A stretch of 64,000 bases of DNA from assembly GCA_963691815.1 (NCBI GenBank), contig OY829654.1:9820298-9884297 (forward strand), in the 5' to 3' direction. Shown one piece after another: positions 1-14,200 of the stretch. The stretch is from Echiichthys vipera (taxonomy: Eukaryota; Chordata; Actinopteri; Perciformes; Trachinidae). Under the pieces are notes generated by a model that saw only the letters and a program-made list of their open reading frames with translations, ran no database searches and was not told the DNA's origin. Numbering within the stretch: the stretch's first letter is position 1; the number at the start of each line of letters is the position of its first letter. A program made the translations under genes and the position numbers.

Positions 1-2908
1 ATTTGAAAGCAAGCTTTTTGGGTGCTTTAAAATAAGGCCATATTGTGTTTATGTCACAAGTTGTATCATGTACATGTAAATATCTGCAAGCAGTTAATGA
101 ACTGTATGACAAATTACTGTACACTATTTTGTAATAGTCTCTACATGTCTGAGTATGAGTATCAGTAATAATCTGTCCCTGCCAGTCACATTTGGCATTA
201 AGTCAGTCAAGTCAATCCAAAAGAGTAACCCACAGGCACCAGTATTGGTTGTGTTATCCAATTAACCACATAAGTGACCATCACCATAATCAGAAACAAG
301 GCAATCTAATGGATGCTAGCATAGATGTCAGGAAACAACCACAAGTGTTGTTTTATGAGGCCATTATGGGGCTGTTTCCCCAATGAAGCGTGTTGCTGAG
401 GGTGGTAAAGGACAGATCTGTATCATGTTGTTTGTGGATCAATTTTAGAACTTTAATTAGCCAGGGGGTCAGGCCAGCCAGTGCAGCAGGCCCAGGTAAA
501 GCTCATCAGTGAGGGGGCTTACAGGTGCCTTCGGACCTAATCTCTCCGCCCATCTCGCTGAAATTAAAGCGGCAAATGGGAAATTGATTTCTAGAACCCC
601 TGTCCATGGCAATATCTCCTTTTGTCTTAAGGACATTAGGTAGGCTAGCACTTGCCTAAGCTGTTCTTTAAAACGTTCATTATTGATACGCAGGGATGGG
701 CTGGCAGACAGCCAGGGCAACCATGAAGATGATGAAGAGGAGAAGTGCTCTCTGAGCTGCTGCCTTTTTCTCTTTGTGGCAACAGGTCGTCCATGCAAGG
801 ATCCTCAAAACAAACTGTGAGTGTGAGTAGAAAGAATGACTTTGACCTCTCTACTCTACCTCCAACCCAAGCTGCTGCTGACATGGCAACTACAGCAAGA
901 TTGAGGAGATTAGACCAGTCAGCAAGCTGTGCTCAACTCTTCAAATAGAGTCTCTCAATATCATCCGGCCGATCAGTTAAATCAAATATGTTAGTTCTAA
1001 GGTAAAGGAAAAAACCCCATGGGCTTGCCAACTTGAAGGAACACAAAGCTCCCCAACTCCAACCCATGGAGAGAGCGGAACGACAAAGAAAAAACAGGAG
1101 TGAGTCAGCAGAATCTTCAAACAGACAGGATTGTGAAGACGTGGCTACTGATATCACATAGAATCAAATGGAGTCTAATTCATTTCCCTCCCTGCATGTC
1201 ACTTCCCTCAGATCGCAGTTGCTGTTGTGCCGTGTTGATGTTTTCCACTTTATGGCAGGATGCTATTTGTCATTCTAATGAACTTCTCTGTGGGAAAAAA
1301 AGATCCCAGGGAACATTTCTCAAGATGTCAGGGAGCAGAGAATGTAAAGTGTGCAACACAGTTAATTCAAGTGGACCTGCCCTGCAGGCAAGAGGCCTGC
1401 CTGTGTATCAGTTCTTAACAGGGACAATTCATGCCAAATTAAAGCAGGGAATAGAGAATTTAGAAACATGTCCAGAATACTGTGTAAGAAAGCCTGTTCT
1501 CTTCATTTGGGAAAATCTGACAGACAGCAGTGACAGTGAAGACCTTCATCATTAACTAGCCATATCTAGGGAACAAACCACAGAACTGATGGCCCAATAT
1601 ACAATGTATACCTTTGCATATTATTATGCAGCACGGAACTGTATCACAGCCCAGCTGCCCCATTATTCAAAAGCCAAAGGCACAAAAAGTGCCCATGGCT
1701 AATGTTGCTGTGAGAGCGGTACAGAGTGTGTTCCGTAGAGGGGAAGAAGGAGCTAGCTGGTCCGTTGTGCGCATGTGATAAATCTGCTGGTATGCCAGGG
1801 CTCTTTTCTCATTTGTTAGGCAGCCATGTGTGAAAATGTTAATGAAGGCCCATATAATCTAGGAAATTCTCACCATTAGAATTTCCTTCACGTAGCCAGG
1901 TTTCTGCTTACACACTGACTATTGTGCGCATCAATCCTTCCACTGTCGTACTAATAATAGACCTAATTGCCTCAGTCAGCCCACTAGCTTTCTCTGCCCC
2001 TCTATGCATCTCAAAAAGGAGTAGAGGATTGTCTTATGACAAGCCTGTGGCATAGAACAAGGAGTAAATCAGGCTATACATAACAGCAGACAGAATATAC
2101 CAGTGGCACTCTGCGTGGTGTCCATCATCTACCTAGCCTCCATCATCTTATCTCATGAAATATTAAGCATCCAGATGCCAAAATATTTGCCAGGGCTCAG
2201 CCAGTCAGTGCAACGCTTTTTCCCTCCATCTCATCCATTATACATATAATGGAATAAAACTAGTGACATGATGTCTCCCCCTGACCTCAAAGACCTACCA
2301 ATTTGCAGCGACTGTTTTGTTTGGGAGAAGTCTTTGTGAGAGCTAAACAATAACTCGCACAACGGTTTTTGGCTATTATTTTACTTCACCCTGTCCTTGT
2401 ACACATAAAGTGAAAATATGTAGATCCCTTTTGAATTCCCTGCCTGAATTAGCATTCAATGAATTTGAGTGCCTTTCCCCTCTTCGCTCAGAGAGGCAGA
2501 ATTGCGTAATTACTCTAAAAGGAGAGGGAGAGGTGAAGGTTTGGCAGTCTTAATCTCTCAGAGTAGAGCCTCTTTAAGGGAGTGGTGACTGTGGGGCCAA
2601 AACATCCATAAACCTGCAGGGAACAGCTAACGCATCAGAGTATGTTGGTCCTGCACCACAGCACGGCAGCCAACATAGGCAGAAGCAATAAATGCATCCA
2701 GTATTTCCAAAAGGCAGGCTAAGAGTAGAAACACAAGACGATTACTTTTGCACCCCTCTGCAGAAGATTAAGATTTAAAATTTGCCCTGCACTCTAAAAG
2801 TCTGGAGGGACAGGTGCATATGAAAAACCACTCTCAGGACAAGAGATAAGAAAATAAACTGTCTGGAACAAAGCTGAAAAAAAAAAGATTAGCTCCTCCT
2901 TATGCTTG
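1..2908. other. Unique non-coding DNA, no gene recognised
   Basis: No open frame here resembles a known protein. The longest, 1100-1555 on the plus strand, begins at GTG, has no domain I recognise and is best read as chance. Two stretches have balanced base composition and homeodomain-type words and could be conserved non-coding elements: about 440-660 (a run with AATTAAAG and AAATTGATTTCTAGAA) and about 2440-2600 (GAATTAGCATTCAATG, GCGTAATTACTC). No microsatellite longer than about 20 bp is present. The candidates are inference; only cross-species alignment would establish them. Confidence 0.6.
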
Positions 2909-3033
2909 CCCCACACTAGAGGATAATTGGGCAGATTTTGGGTTTGATTTGCCCCTCCCGATAATCACGGGGGTGTTCCAGATTCAAAGCTGGTCTGAAC
3001 AGATTATCTGCCCAGATCCTGTAGTCTGAGGGG
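2909..3033. mobile_element. Small MITE-like element with imperfect inverted ends
   Basis: The left end (from CCCCACACTAGAGGAT at 2909) and the reverse complement of the right end (ending CTGTAGTCTGAGGGG at about 3033) align over roughly 30 bp with small gaps, sharing CTA-N-AGGAT and GGGCAGAT. The element is about 125 bp with no coding capacity. Such short inverted-repeat elements are usually non-autonomous DNA transposons. No clean target-site duplication is visible, so the superfamily is left open and the exact ends may be off by a few bases. Confidence 0.5.
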
Positions 3034-3057
3034 TTTACAGACATAACCTTAATAGTA

Positions 3058-3340
3058 AATGGATGGTGGATGGACTGCATTTCAATAGCGCTTTTCTAGT
3101 CCTCCGACCACTTTCAACTACATGCCACATTCACACATTCATATTTGCATTCAGACTTTCATCCAGTCTGCTCATCGGGATGTTATCTAATCATTCACTC
3201 ATTCACACAATGATGGCACGGCCTTTGGGGTTCAGTATCTTGCCAATGATACTTCCACCTGCTGACTGGAGGAGACAGCTATTGAACCAATCTTCCAATA
3301 AGTGGACGAAGTCCGCTTTACTTCCTGAGCCGACTGGATC
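3058..3340 (-). mobile_element. tRNA-derived SINE copy with L2-like tail, minus strand
   Basis: Read on the minus strand, the element opens near 3332 with an RNA polymerase III A-box-like word (CGGCTCAGGAAG, 3321-3332) and has a degenerate B box (GGTTCAATAGC) near 3278-3288. The body follows, and the end near 3060-3090 carries AAAAGCGCTATTGAAATGCA, the sort of AAAGCGCT-ATA-AAT tail shared with L2-clade LINEs. I recognise the plus-strand form (GACTGCATTTNNATAGCGCTTTTCTAGTC) as an abundant percomorph repeat. The copy is diverged and internally shortened. A 71-codon open frame on the minus strand (3203-3418) is only this repeat read through and is not a gene. Confidence 0.7.
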
Positions 3341-3897
3341 GGATTCTTCTCGATTTGAAGCAGGAGTCGAGTTTCTATTGCAAACTTGTTGGAACATAAA
3401 CATGTAGCTCATGAGCAATCACTGTAATGAAACCACTTCAGTATATTCTTGCTACAACACAAAAAACGGCTTATTTCAAAATGGAGATAGTTAATGTCAA
3501 AAATTTTTTTTTTTTTTTATGAAGCAGATCGAGGAGCTATATAAATACTGTGGAAGTATCAACATTCTCAATCCATTTAAGCATGTAAACCCAAAATATA
3601 AGTCTGAACCTGAAAAGGAGCATAATACAGGACCTTTAAGCATATAAGGTGCCATTTGTATGACAAAATCGATGGAAAAAGATCTCAAGTAGTAATGTAA
3701 AGGCTAAACCACCATCATAACTGATTATGGCATATACAGTAAATATATAGGTTTATTATTCAATAAAAATAAAAATATTTATATTCAATTGTTTTACTAC
3801 AACCCACAAATTCAAATAAAGGGGAAATACTTTTGTTTTAAGCAATAAAATAACTCTAATTTGAATCTATTACCACTGAAGCAGTTTTCGTTACATT
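3341..3897. other. AT-rich non-coding spacer
   Basis: This stretch holds a T15 homopolymer at 3504-3518 and an AT-rich run at about 3735-3800 (repeated AATAAAAATAAAAATATTTATA). No gene, RNA gene or recognisable transposon end is seen. Confidence 0.6.
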
Positions 3898-4246
3898 TAG
3901 GACTGTAGCTAATTATTATTTGGATTGATCTTTTCCAAATGATCTAATTTCTTGATTAATCAATTACTTTTTTGGTCGATAATATGTGAAAAAAAATGTG
4001 AAAAAAATGGATCAAATGTCGATCACTGTTTCCTAAAGCCCGATATAACGCCCTCAAATGTCTTCCTTTGTCCACAACTCAAAGATATTAGTTAACTGTC
4101 ATAGAGGACCGATTAAACTGGAAAACAACCCAATTTAAAAAGCTGGAATCATAGATCGTTGACTTACTTACGCAAACCGATTATCAAAATAGTTGGTGAT
4201 TAATTTAATAGTTGACAACTAATCGATTAATCTTTGCAGCTGTAAT
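3898..4246 (+). mobile_element. hAT-like MITE, full-length copy 1
   Basis: The element begins AGGACTGTAGCTAATTATT and ends near AATCGATTAATCTTTGCAG. The two ends are diverged inverted copies of a GGGCTGCAAC-type terminus followed by ATTAATCGATTA words, which is hAT-like. The middle includes words such as CCTCAAATGTCTT and CACAACTCAAAGATATT that I recognise as the consensus of a very common percomorph MITE. About 350 bp, no coding capacity. Two further near-complete copies lie in opposite orientation at 33817-34138 and 41310-41650, and a fragment in the same orientation at 59237-59341. The 8-bp target duplication expected of hAT is not intact. Confidence 0.7.
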
Positions 4247-4528
4247 TAGATTAGATTTAGGTCCATTTATTTCGGATCATGGATATTATCCTACAAATGC
4301 AGCCATGATTTGTTGCAGCTTGGTTATCAAGTGACCCCCAGTATGAACAGAGAAGTGAGCATAATACTTGCAGGATCGAAATGTTGTCTTTTCAAAATTT
4401 CTTTTTGCTCATAAAATGTTTAGTTGTAAGCTTCAGACAGCATGTGGGACCTTTTCATATCTTTTGATCCTCAGTCAAACACGACCATATTACCCAAATT
4501 GCTTGCGTTGGATGTTTAGAATGCTTGA

Positions 4529-7083
<2,555 letters not shown>

Positions 7084-7088
7084 TACAC

Positions 7089-8953
7089 ACCATTACTATG
7101 CCTCCACCCGTAACTAGCTTTGATTCCCACCAATGTCAGCACAGTTTCCCTGTCAGCGCCTTCCCAGCCGCGACTGAGATGGAAAAAGCTACTTTACTTA
7201 GGGGTTTTATTTGTTTGCCTGTTTGTTTCTCTCTGTTCGCTTTCATCTTTATCTTTTATGACTGCCCCCTTCTCCCTTTCCAAACTCCCCAGAGAGACAG
7301 GCTTGGGGTAGGGGGGATACCGGGAAGGGAGCGGAGTAGGAAAAGGCAGAGGGGGGGCTCTTTTGAAGGAGAACGAGGAGAATTGGAAATGGCCTGTGTT
7401 GTGAAGGAGGCGAGATGAAGAAAGCCAATCTGTGAGGGAAGAGTGTGAGAACAAGAGAGAAGGAAGTTGAGTAGAAAGAGAGAGAGAGGGAGAAAGAGAG
7501 GGGGAAATTTTTTCAAGCCTTTCCGTCTATGAAGGAGGGAAACTAAGAGTAACGGCGTAAAGTCCTGCGTGAGGTATGACTTTGATAGAATAATCCTTAC
7601 CCAGGGAACCATCCCCACCAGCTCAGACTGCCAGGCTGTTGGTAAAGGCAGAGGCCACAGGGAGGTGCTGTGACAGAGGGGGCTTTGACAGTGAAGCTCC
7701 TCTCACCAGCAGCAATGCTCATCGAGCGCTGTGCCGCTCCAGCTGTTTTCTGACAGAGCTACAACTGTAACGATACAAGTAGGTCCCATAAAAAACTTTT
7801 TGCTCATGTTACAAGAATGGGTGGCAATAGAAGTTTCAAACAGGCTGTTGTATCCCTGTTATTGTTGATATTCCTACCTAAGGCTGTTAGGATCTAACTA
7901 TCCTCATGCAGATTTGTAATTAAGATCCCTTTTCTTTCATCAAGCTTCTTTGTTTTTCCATTCACAGTTTCTCCATGGTCTCTTGTTTGCAAATCCTCCA
8001 GACTGCGATTGTCATAATTGCATTGCACGAATGGAATCAGAAAGAGAGTCAAGTGACAAAAAGAAGGGGAAGGGGACAACGCTGCACAAATCTTTTGATT
8101 AAAACTAAAGGAACTCTCTAATCATCACATTTACTCCTTCTACTTTTTTTACCCTTTTCAGCCACTGATGAGTGTCGTTTATTTATTTGCTGGTTAATTT
8201 ATTTAGCCGCTATACTCTGGGGTACCCCATGTTAAAATAAAGAATGTGGTGATTTGTTTTGTCTTTCTCTTTCACCGCTTTGCCGCATATGCTGTCCCCG
8301 ATGGTTTGGTCCATACAGCGACTGCAGAAAGGGGAGTCAGTATATTAATCAAGATGTTGACAAAGTAAACCATCCCACATACTACCAAGTCCCACTGGTC
8401 TGCATCACAACCTATCCCAAAATCCACTCTGGGGTCATCTATTCCTTAGAAAATGTGGAGTGGAGGCTCCTTTCTTTCTATATGACCCGTGAGAGTTCAA
8501 ACTGCTTACAGGGAACAGTCACTGTCACATGGACTTCATCATGTCCTTGTCTTTGACCTTCACCCAGCTACTGTACACTTCAGTGCAGTTGCCGTGGGCC
8601 CTTATTGTAAGACAAGGCCTAAAAAATTAGTTAGTAAAACTGCCTCTCAAAACCCCTTATGGGCTGTTCTGGTTCCCCAGTGAACTGAGATCAGCCCTTA
8701 AACGGACAGTCTCTGGAGAAATCTGGAACTCCTCAGATCTCTGCTGAGTTTGTTGAAAAGCTCTGTATCCCAAACCAACAAAAGTTAATTAAACTAGTAT
8801 TCTTACTTAGCTATTCTCTAAAACCTTTGCTCCCAGCTTTCCCCTTTTTCCTTCTCTCTGTAGTTCGTCAGATCCATCTGTTTCTTTATTATACCTTCCT
8901 GCTATGTCTTTTTTGACTGCGACCCTTTTCGCTGTTTGCTGCAAGGCATTTTT

Positions 8954-8958
<5 letters not shown>
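7089..8958. other. Non-coding DNA with a long purine-rich tract
   Basis: From about 7300 to 7510 the plus strand is strongly purine-biased (GGGAAGGGAGCGGAG, GAGAGAGAGGGAGAAAGAGAGGG), which explains the overlapping K/R/E-rich open frames on the plus strand and their F/L/S/P-rich minus-strand shadows. No gene is recognised. The rest (7520-8958) is unique sequence without recognisable repeats. Confidence 0.6.

Positions 8959-8999
<41 letters not shown>
8959..8999. repeat. (TC)20 microsatellite
   Basis: About 20 uninterrupted TC units follow a short T-rich lead-in. The minus-strand RERERE open frame is an artefact. Confidence 0.97.
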
Positions 9000-9000
<1 letters not shown>

Positions 9001-10278
9001 ACACTTTTTCATTCAAGGCCTTTTGAGAAGGCCATTCACCCCTGACGTTTACAAATTAAATGAATGAAAACCACTGGTATGTGACTCCTCTACAGGGAGA
9101 TGCTTTATTATACCTTGGTTTACTCAAACAGAGACCTCTCTGTCATTGGTTATAAGCAGAGATACCAGACTGAGAAGGGTTACCCTAGATAGCGGAGAAC
9201 GCAAGCAAGTGGAATAATGGCAGGCTTAGAGAGAGAGCCTTGCCCAATGTTTTTAGCCGTTTGAAAATTGATTTATTCTTACCGATCCAACAAACCCCAT
9301 GTATTCTCAACCAATGGATGGAGGATGAAAGGTATCATTTGTCAGAAACTCACTGGTCCACTCATGAGAACAGAAATTGTTTGTGAACACGGATAAAAAT
9401 CCTGTACGTACATGCCACAGTTATGTGTCATCCAAGTTGCCTTCCTGCGCTTCAAAACTGCAGCCACTACACTGAGAAATGGGGTGAACATTTAGGGGCA
9501 AGGAACATGGTTTTGCTATTTTGTCCCCCTTGATATTCTTTAAATTGGATTTCAGTCTTTCCCACTAATAGACTGCAATATTAACCTGTGAGATGTTGTG
9601 ACAGCGTAGCATAATAGAGTGCCTTTACAAAGAATGTGTTCAACCTTTCAATGTTGTGAAAAAGGAAGAACATCTCTATTTTTCTTTCATCCTGTATCCC
9701 AGAATGGCTGTTATGTTTTCCTCTCCCCTGAGGAGGAGTTAACAACCTTGAAGCTTTGTAAACATCAACGCTACGTGGAATAAAAAGTAGATTATCAAAG
9801 GGATATTTCCTATGAAAGCAAACATCTGCTATGATAAGTTATCGTCATCTTTTATCCCTTGATCAATTCATACAGCAGTTTTATTCTTTGTGACTACATC
9901 AATTTTCCTTTTTTTATTGTACTGTTATCTTGATGAACAGTGATGTTTATCACTTTCTGGCAATTGTTTTGATGTGATTCATGATTTTCAGCTCTTTTAA
10001 TGACATGACAAGGGAGGCAGCGTTAAAAATGTGTATTGTTAATATTAGTGGAGAGAGCAGGGAAGCCAAATTAGTGGGAAATAAAACAAGTTGCTTTTGT
10101 GGTAGTGAAGCAGATGCCAATCAAGCAATCTGAGAGACAGCTCTGAGTCCTGGGATGGATGTTATGGAGTTCAATGTGAAGGCAAGGACACTCTCCTCAG
10201 CAGACACCAAAGCAGTAACACACAGAGCAGTGTGCTAAAATAAAAAACAATCAATTCAAACAACTCCACCTGTGTTAG
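9000..10278. other. Unique non-coding DNA
   Basis: No gene, RNA gene or transposon end is recognised. Composition is AT-rich around 9840-10080. Confidence 0.55.
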
Positions 10279-10301
10279 CCCCCCCCCCCCCCCCCCCCCC
10301 C
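10279..10301. repeat. Poly-C homopolymer, C23
   Basis: Twenty-three consecutive C residues. Homopolymers of this length are slippage-prone and are also weak points in sequencing, so the true length may differ. Confidence 0.95.
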
Positions 10302-11560
10302 GCCAACCAGAGGCTTCCAGCCTTTCAGAATCCTGAACTAACTGGAAACTGGCCCTTGTGCCTCTGATCGTCTCCTTTCCCTCCCTGAATCTCTCCCCCG
10401 TTCTCATCCAGCCTTGCTTCCTCCCATCATAAATCTGGATAAATCCACAAACCACTGTCTGGCATGCTCCATCTGTCTCCCTCATTCATGTACTGCTAAA
10501 GAAAAACCTCTCTGCATCCCTGCCTGCCAGCAGGCTGTCCTCCAGTCTCACTTAAAAATGAATGAAATTGAGAGAAAAAAAAAGTACTCTGACTATACAC
10601 TGAGAAGACAGGATGAAGACCCACCTCTACATTATACCACTACTGTTACTCAACTCAGTAAAATAAACTTTCAAATAGGATTGAGACTAATTTATATTCA
10701 GTCACCCGTGATGCAATGTGATAGAGATGGGCAGACAGTCTAACTGAATGACTTCAAAAATGATATTTTGGTGTGAAGATTTTATAGCTCATATAAATGT
10801 ATGGTTCATTTATTTAAGATCACTTTGCTTTTACACCAAGGTTTTCCTCAAAATGTGTCCTGCTTCAATGTTGAAATAAAAGAAAATTGGGGGGGAATGC
10901 TGCAAGCAATTGTGATAAAATTGGCAATCACAACACTGATAATTTAGTTCGTAATTATTTTCTGGATTGCTTTAGTATTTGTTTACTTGAATATGTACAG
11001 GTATATTATGTGCAATTAAAAATAGGACATGCTAAACTGTCCACTTTAAATATTTTTGAGTGAGGCTATGGCAGTGAAACCAAGCCTTAATGGACAATGT
11101 CTGAGGCGAGCAGCAGGCAACCGCAGATGGGTGGAGTCACACTGCAACAGGCCTTTGATAACCACCAACAGGGAACACAGAAGGAGGGCCCCGGCATCCA
11201 AGGCGGCATACTAAAACACACATGCACTCAAAACCTGCTCCAACAGACCAGGGCCCAGCAGTACAGACTGGGCTCATTACATCCTACCCACTCCCTCCCA
11301 CAAATACCACCAGGGTCCTGACCACACAGTGGGTTGACACCCAGCCACAGGGGGCCATGTGTTAGCATTCAGCAGAGTGAGAAACAACAACACCAGTGGG
11401 CTCATATCATCATCCACCTCACAGCTCCCAGGGCCTGACATCTCCTCACGGTGCTATTGTTTCGCCTGAGCGCTGCTCTCTTGCCCTTTTCTATCCACCA
11501 CAGCGCTCCGGAAAAAGGCTGCTCAGTCGGGGGGTGGGGGCTTGTTTGGACAGCATGGGA
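10302..11560. other. Non-coding DNA with one short ATG-initiated open frame
   Basis: No recognised gene. An ATG-started, Gln-rich 74-codon frame occupies 11097-11321 with A at -3 of its start, but it has no recognisable domain and is most likely chance in a locally GC-richer stretch (about 11080-11350). The stretch 10740-11070 is AT-rich with nothing recognisable. Confidence 0.5.
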
Positions 11561-11578
11561 CCCCCCCCCCCCCCCCCC
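11561..11578. repeat. Poly-C homopolymer, C18
   Basis: Eighteen consecutive C residues, 1.26 kb downstream of the C23 tract. The preceding bases contain several G runs (GGGGGGTGGGGG at 11529-11540), so the local strand asymmetry switches from G to C. Confidence 0.95.
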
Positions 11579-13567
11579 GCACTCAGACAATCGGTGGTAA
11601 ACAGCAAATGTGATTGGTGAAGGGAGGCAAAGGGGAGTTTGACAGGAAAATAATCTGACCATTTCAGGTGCCCAGAGTATTTTATTATCTTTGTATACCA
11701 CTAGATATATCAAGAGTTTAAAAAAAATGTGTTTACCTGTTGACGACAGTGATGGCCCAGGAGGATCCACAGACATGAAAAAAAAGAAGGAATCCATTAG
11801 TTTGTTAGCTTTGCGAACTAGGGATGCAACAGTTCAACAAGCCCACAGTTCTGTTTATATTACGGTTATAGGGGCACGGTTTTCATTCTGTTTGGTTTGC
11901 ACATAGGTAGAAAATCACAACCAATTCCAATGTTCTCTCTCTATTTTACCGTCTGCAAAAATAACATCAACAGAGTTGATAATATAGTATAATCAACAAA
12001 AATTCTTTCAAAAGCAATTAGTGTTAACCTGACTCAAAAGATGTTGGCACATCCTCCAACGTTACATTTTCTCCAATGATCTCTACACTGTAATCTTGCC
12101 TCTCATAAGGGAAAGAGAAAGGGGAAACCTACAAACAACCTAACAACTTTTCTTTCGTTATGGAACTGAAAAATATGGCAAACCGGGTCTGTGTAGTGAA
12201 CAATTCAGTTTTGTTTTTTAACCATTTGGTCATTTTTCTCTTGTGGGTCAGATTTTGCATCTCAATTGCTTACCATATCTTTGATGAGACAAAATGTGTC
12301 ATGCATGAGTATGATATGCATTAAGAATCCACTTTAATTGAATATTTCCAATGCGAACGAATAAGAAAAAGTTTGACTTTAGCAGGCTTATTAAATATTT
12401 GTGTATTTTGTGTGTTTGGTTTTTTTTCTGCTGCTGCTGCACGAGGAGATGAGTGCAAACAGATTGTTGTCAACAAGAACAACCAGTCATCTAATGCTGT
12501 AATTCTACATTCACTGATCAGATGTCTTCATACTGTTTATGCAAAATATCTTCAATGAAGTTCTGTGTTGACCTTGGTTTTACCTGCTCAAGGACACTGT
12601 CAAGATCACATTGAGGCAGGCTGGATCAAGCCACCCAATTTACTGTATGAGAGTGCTGACACATATTGATATATGCATGCACTTCCCACGACTACACTCT
12701 TAGTCATATACGGAGAATAAATCAGAAGGGCAGCACAGCACTTTTCCCAGGCAAGGGGGTGAAAAATCACTGCAAAATAAAATGAAATTTAATCAAATAA
12801 AAATAACTGTGCCCACATTCCCAAAACTGTCATTTACTGTAATGAAGGTCTATTTATGGATCTATCTGCCGGATAGAATATGCTTCACTAAGTGTCTTCA
12901 TAGAGACAGGAAGAGTCCAATGGCCTGTGGGTGATGGTCAGTGGAATGTTGCGGTCTCTGGCTAATGCCCCTCATTCAGGTCTGGTCTGATTATAATAAT
13001 CACCAGGGAAGCCACTGATGAGCTTGCTGTCCCAAATGACTTTCCTTGTGGATGTTGAAAAAAAATTGCTCCTATAAACAGTATGTTAGGGCACCTTCTG
13101 ATTTATTCATTTCATGCTTCCACCACTTTGCCAGCTAATCCCTTCATGAGACCCTCTATAGTTGTTTGCGATCTACTGCTATATTCACATTACAACTGCT
13201 GATATTTTTATATTCTGTGTGAAATGGGCCTGCAGACGCGACACCACCTGTCATCAACACAAACAGCCTGCTATCAACAAAAACAAACTTAAAAACTGTG
13301 TCACACCATTAATGTAGGCTACTGATGCAAAACCACTTGTCTCACCATGATCATGGTTGCACCGCTCTGTAATATTGCTTTCTTTGGTTCCTCCTTTTCT
13401 TATTTGTATGAGATGGAAACAATTTATTTCTTCTTTACAAATAATACAAAGAGTGATGATGAAACTAGCAAGGGCATTTGGTGTGCTGTCTCTTAGAAGA
13501 CAGGAGACCCACTGAATTTCATGAATAAATGAATGAATTAAAATTCATCTAATCATACATCAGGAAT

Positions 13568-13604
13568 CCCCCCACCCAGCCCCCCAACCACACACCCCCT
13601 CCCC
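13568..13604 (-). repeat. C-rich tract, minus-strand G-quadruplex motif
   Basis: On the plus strand the runs are C6, C3, C6, C5 and C4 separated by short spacers (13568-13573, 13575-13577, 13580-13585, 13595-13599, 13601-13604). On the minus strand this gives five G runs of at least three within 37 bases, which fits the canonical G3+ N1-7 pattern except for one 9-nt loop; the fold is possible but not shown. Confidence 0.6.
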
Positions 13605-14186
13605 GCACACACTCACCCTCGCTGCATGACTGCCAAGGAACCTCCGTCAGTAGTTCCACTCGCAAACAAATATATATAATGTCACGGTACACAAAGAGGG
13701 GGGTTCACTATGGCAACGTATCACCTTTTTGCAATGTCTCTTTGTGCATGCTTCTTCATTAAGATTCATGGATCATCAATGAAAACAATTCTTCATCTCT
13801 CATTTGGCAACGTGTGAATGATTGTTTGCACACCAATATGAGGGAGGTGAAAATATAGACCGCCCGTATTTAGATTAAATAGATTTTTGTTTTGCTTCTC
13901 GTACCAAGGCTGTGATGTATCTGACCACTGAACGACTGCACAGTGCAATTCAAACATAATGTCATGTTCACTTTATTGTACTCCTGAATTAAACATGCAT
14001 TCCTAGGCACTACATGGATATAAGACTGCACTGTATCCTCAACTGTATCTTAGACATTACATCTCAAACATTTGTATAAACAAGACACACAAAAGACATA
14101 CAGCAGGCTGATCGCCTCTCCCATATACTGCTTTACTTTTGGTTTGATTAATAGCTAAAATAATGGGTTATACATAAACTTTTTGT

Positions 14187-14200
14187 ACACTGTACAGTGT
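14187..14200. repeat. 14-bp perfect palindrome
   Basis: ACACTGTACAGTGT is its own reverse complement and is embedded in a longer imperfect dyad (TGTACACTGTACAGTGTGTA). It could be a binding site for a dimeric factor, but palindromes of this size also occur by chance in 64 kb. Confidence 0.5.

Noticed and set aside
1100..1555. 151-codon plus-strand open frame, among the longest in the window
   Set aside because: It starts at GTG, has no recognisable domain or splice context, and such a length is expected by chance in 64 kb of six frames.
3203..3418. 71-codon minus-strand open frame
   Set aside because: It is a read-through of the tRNA-derived SINE.
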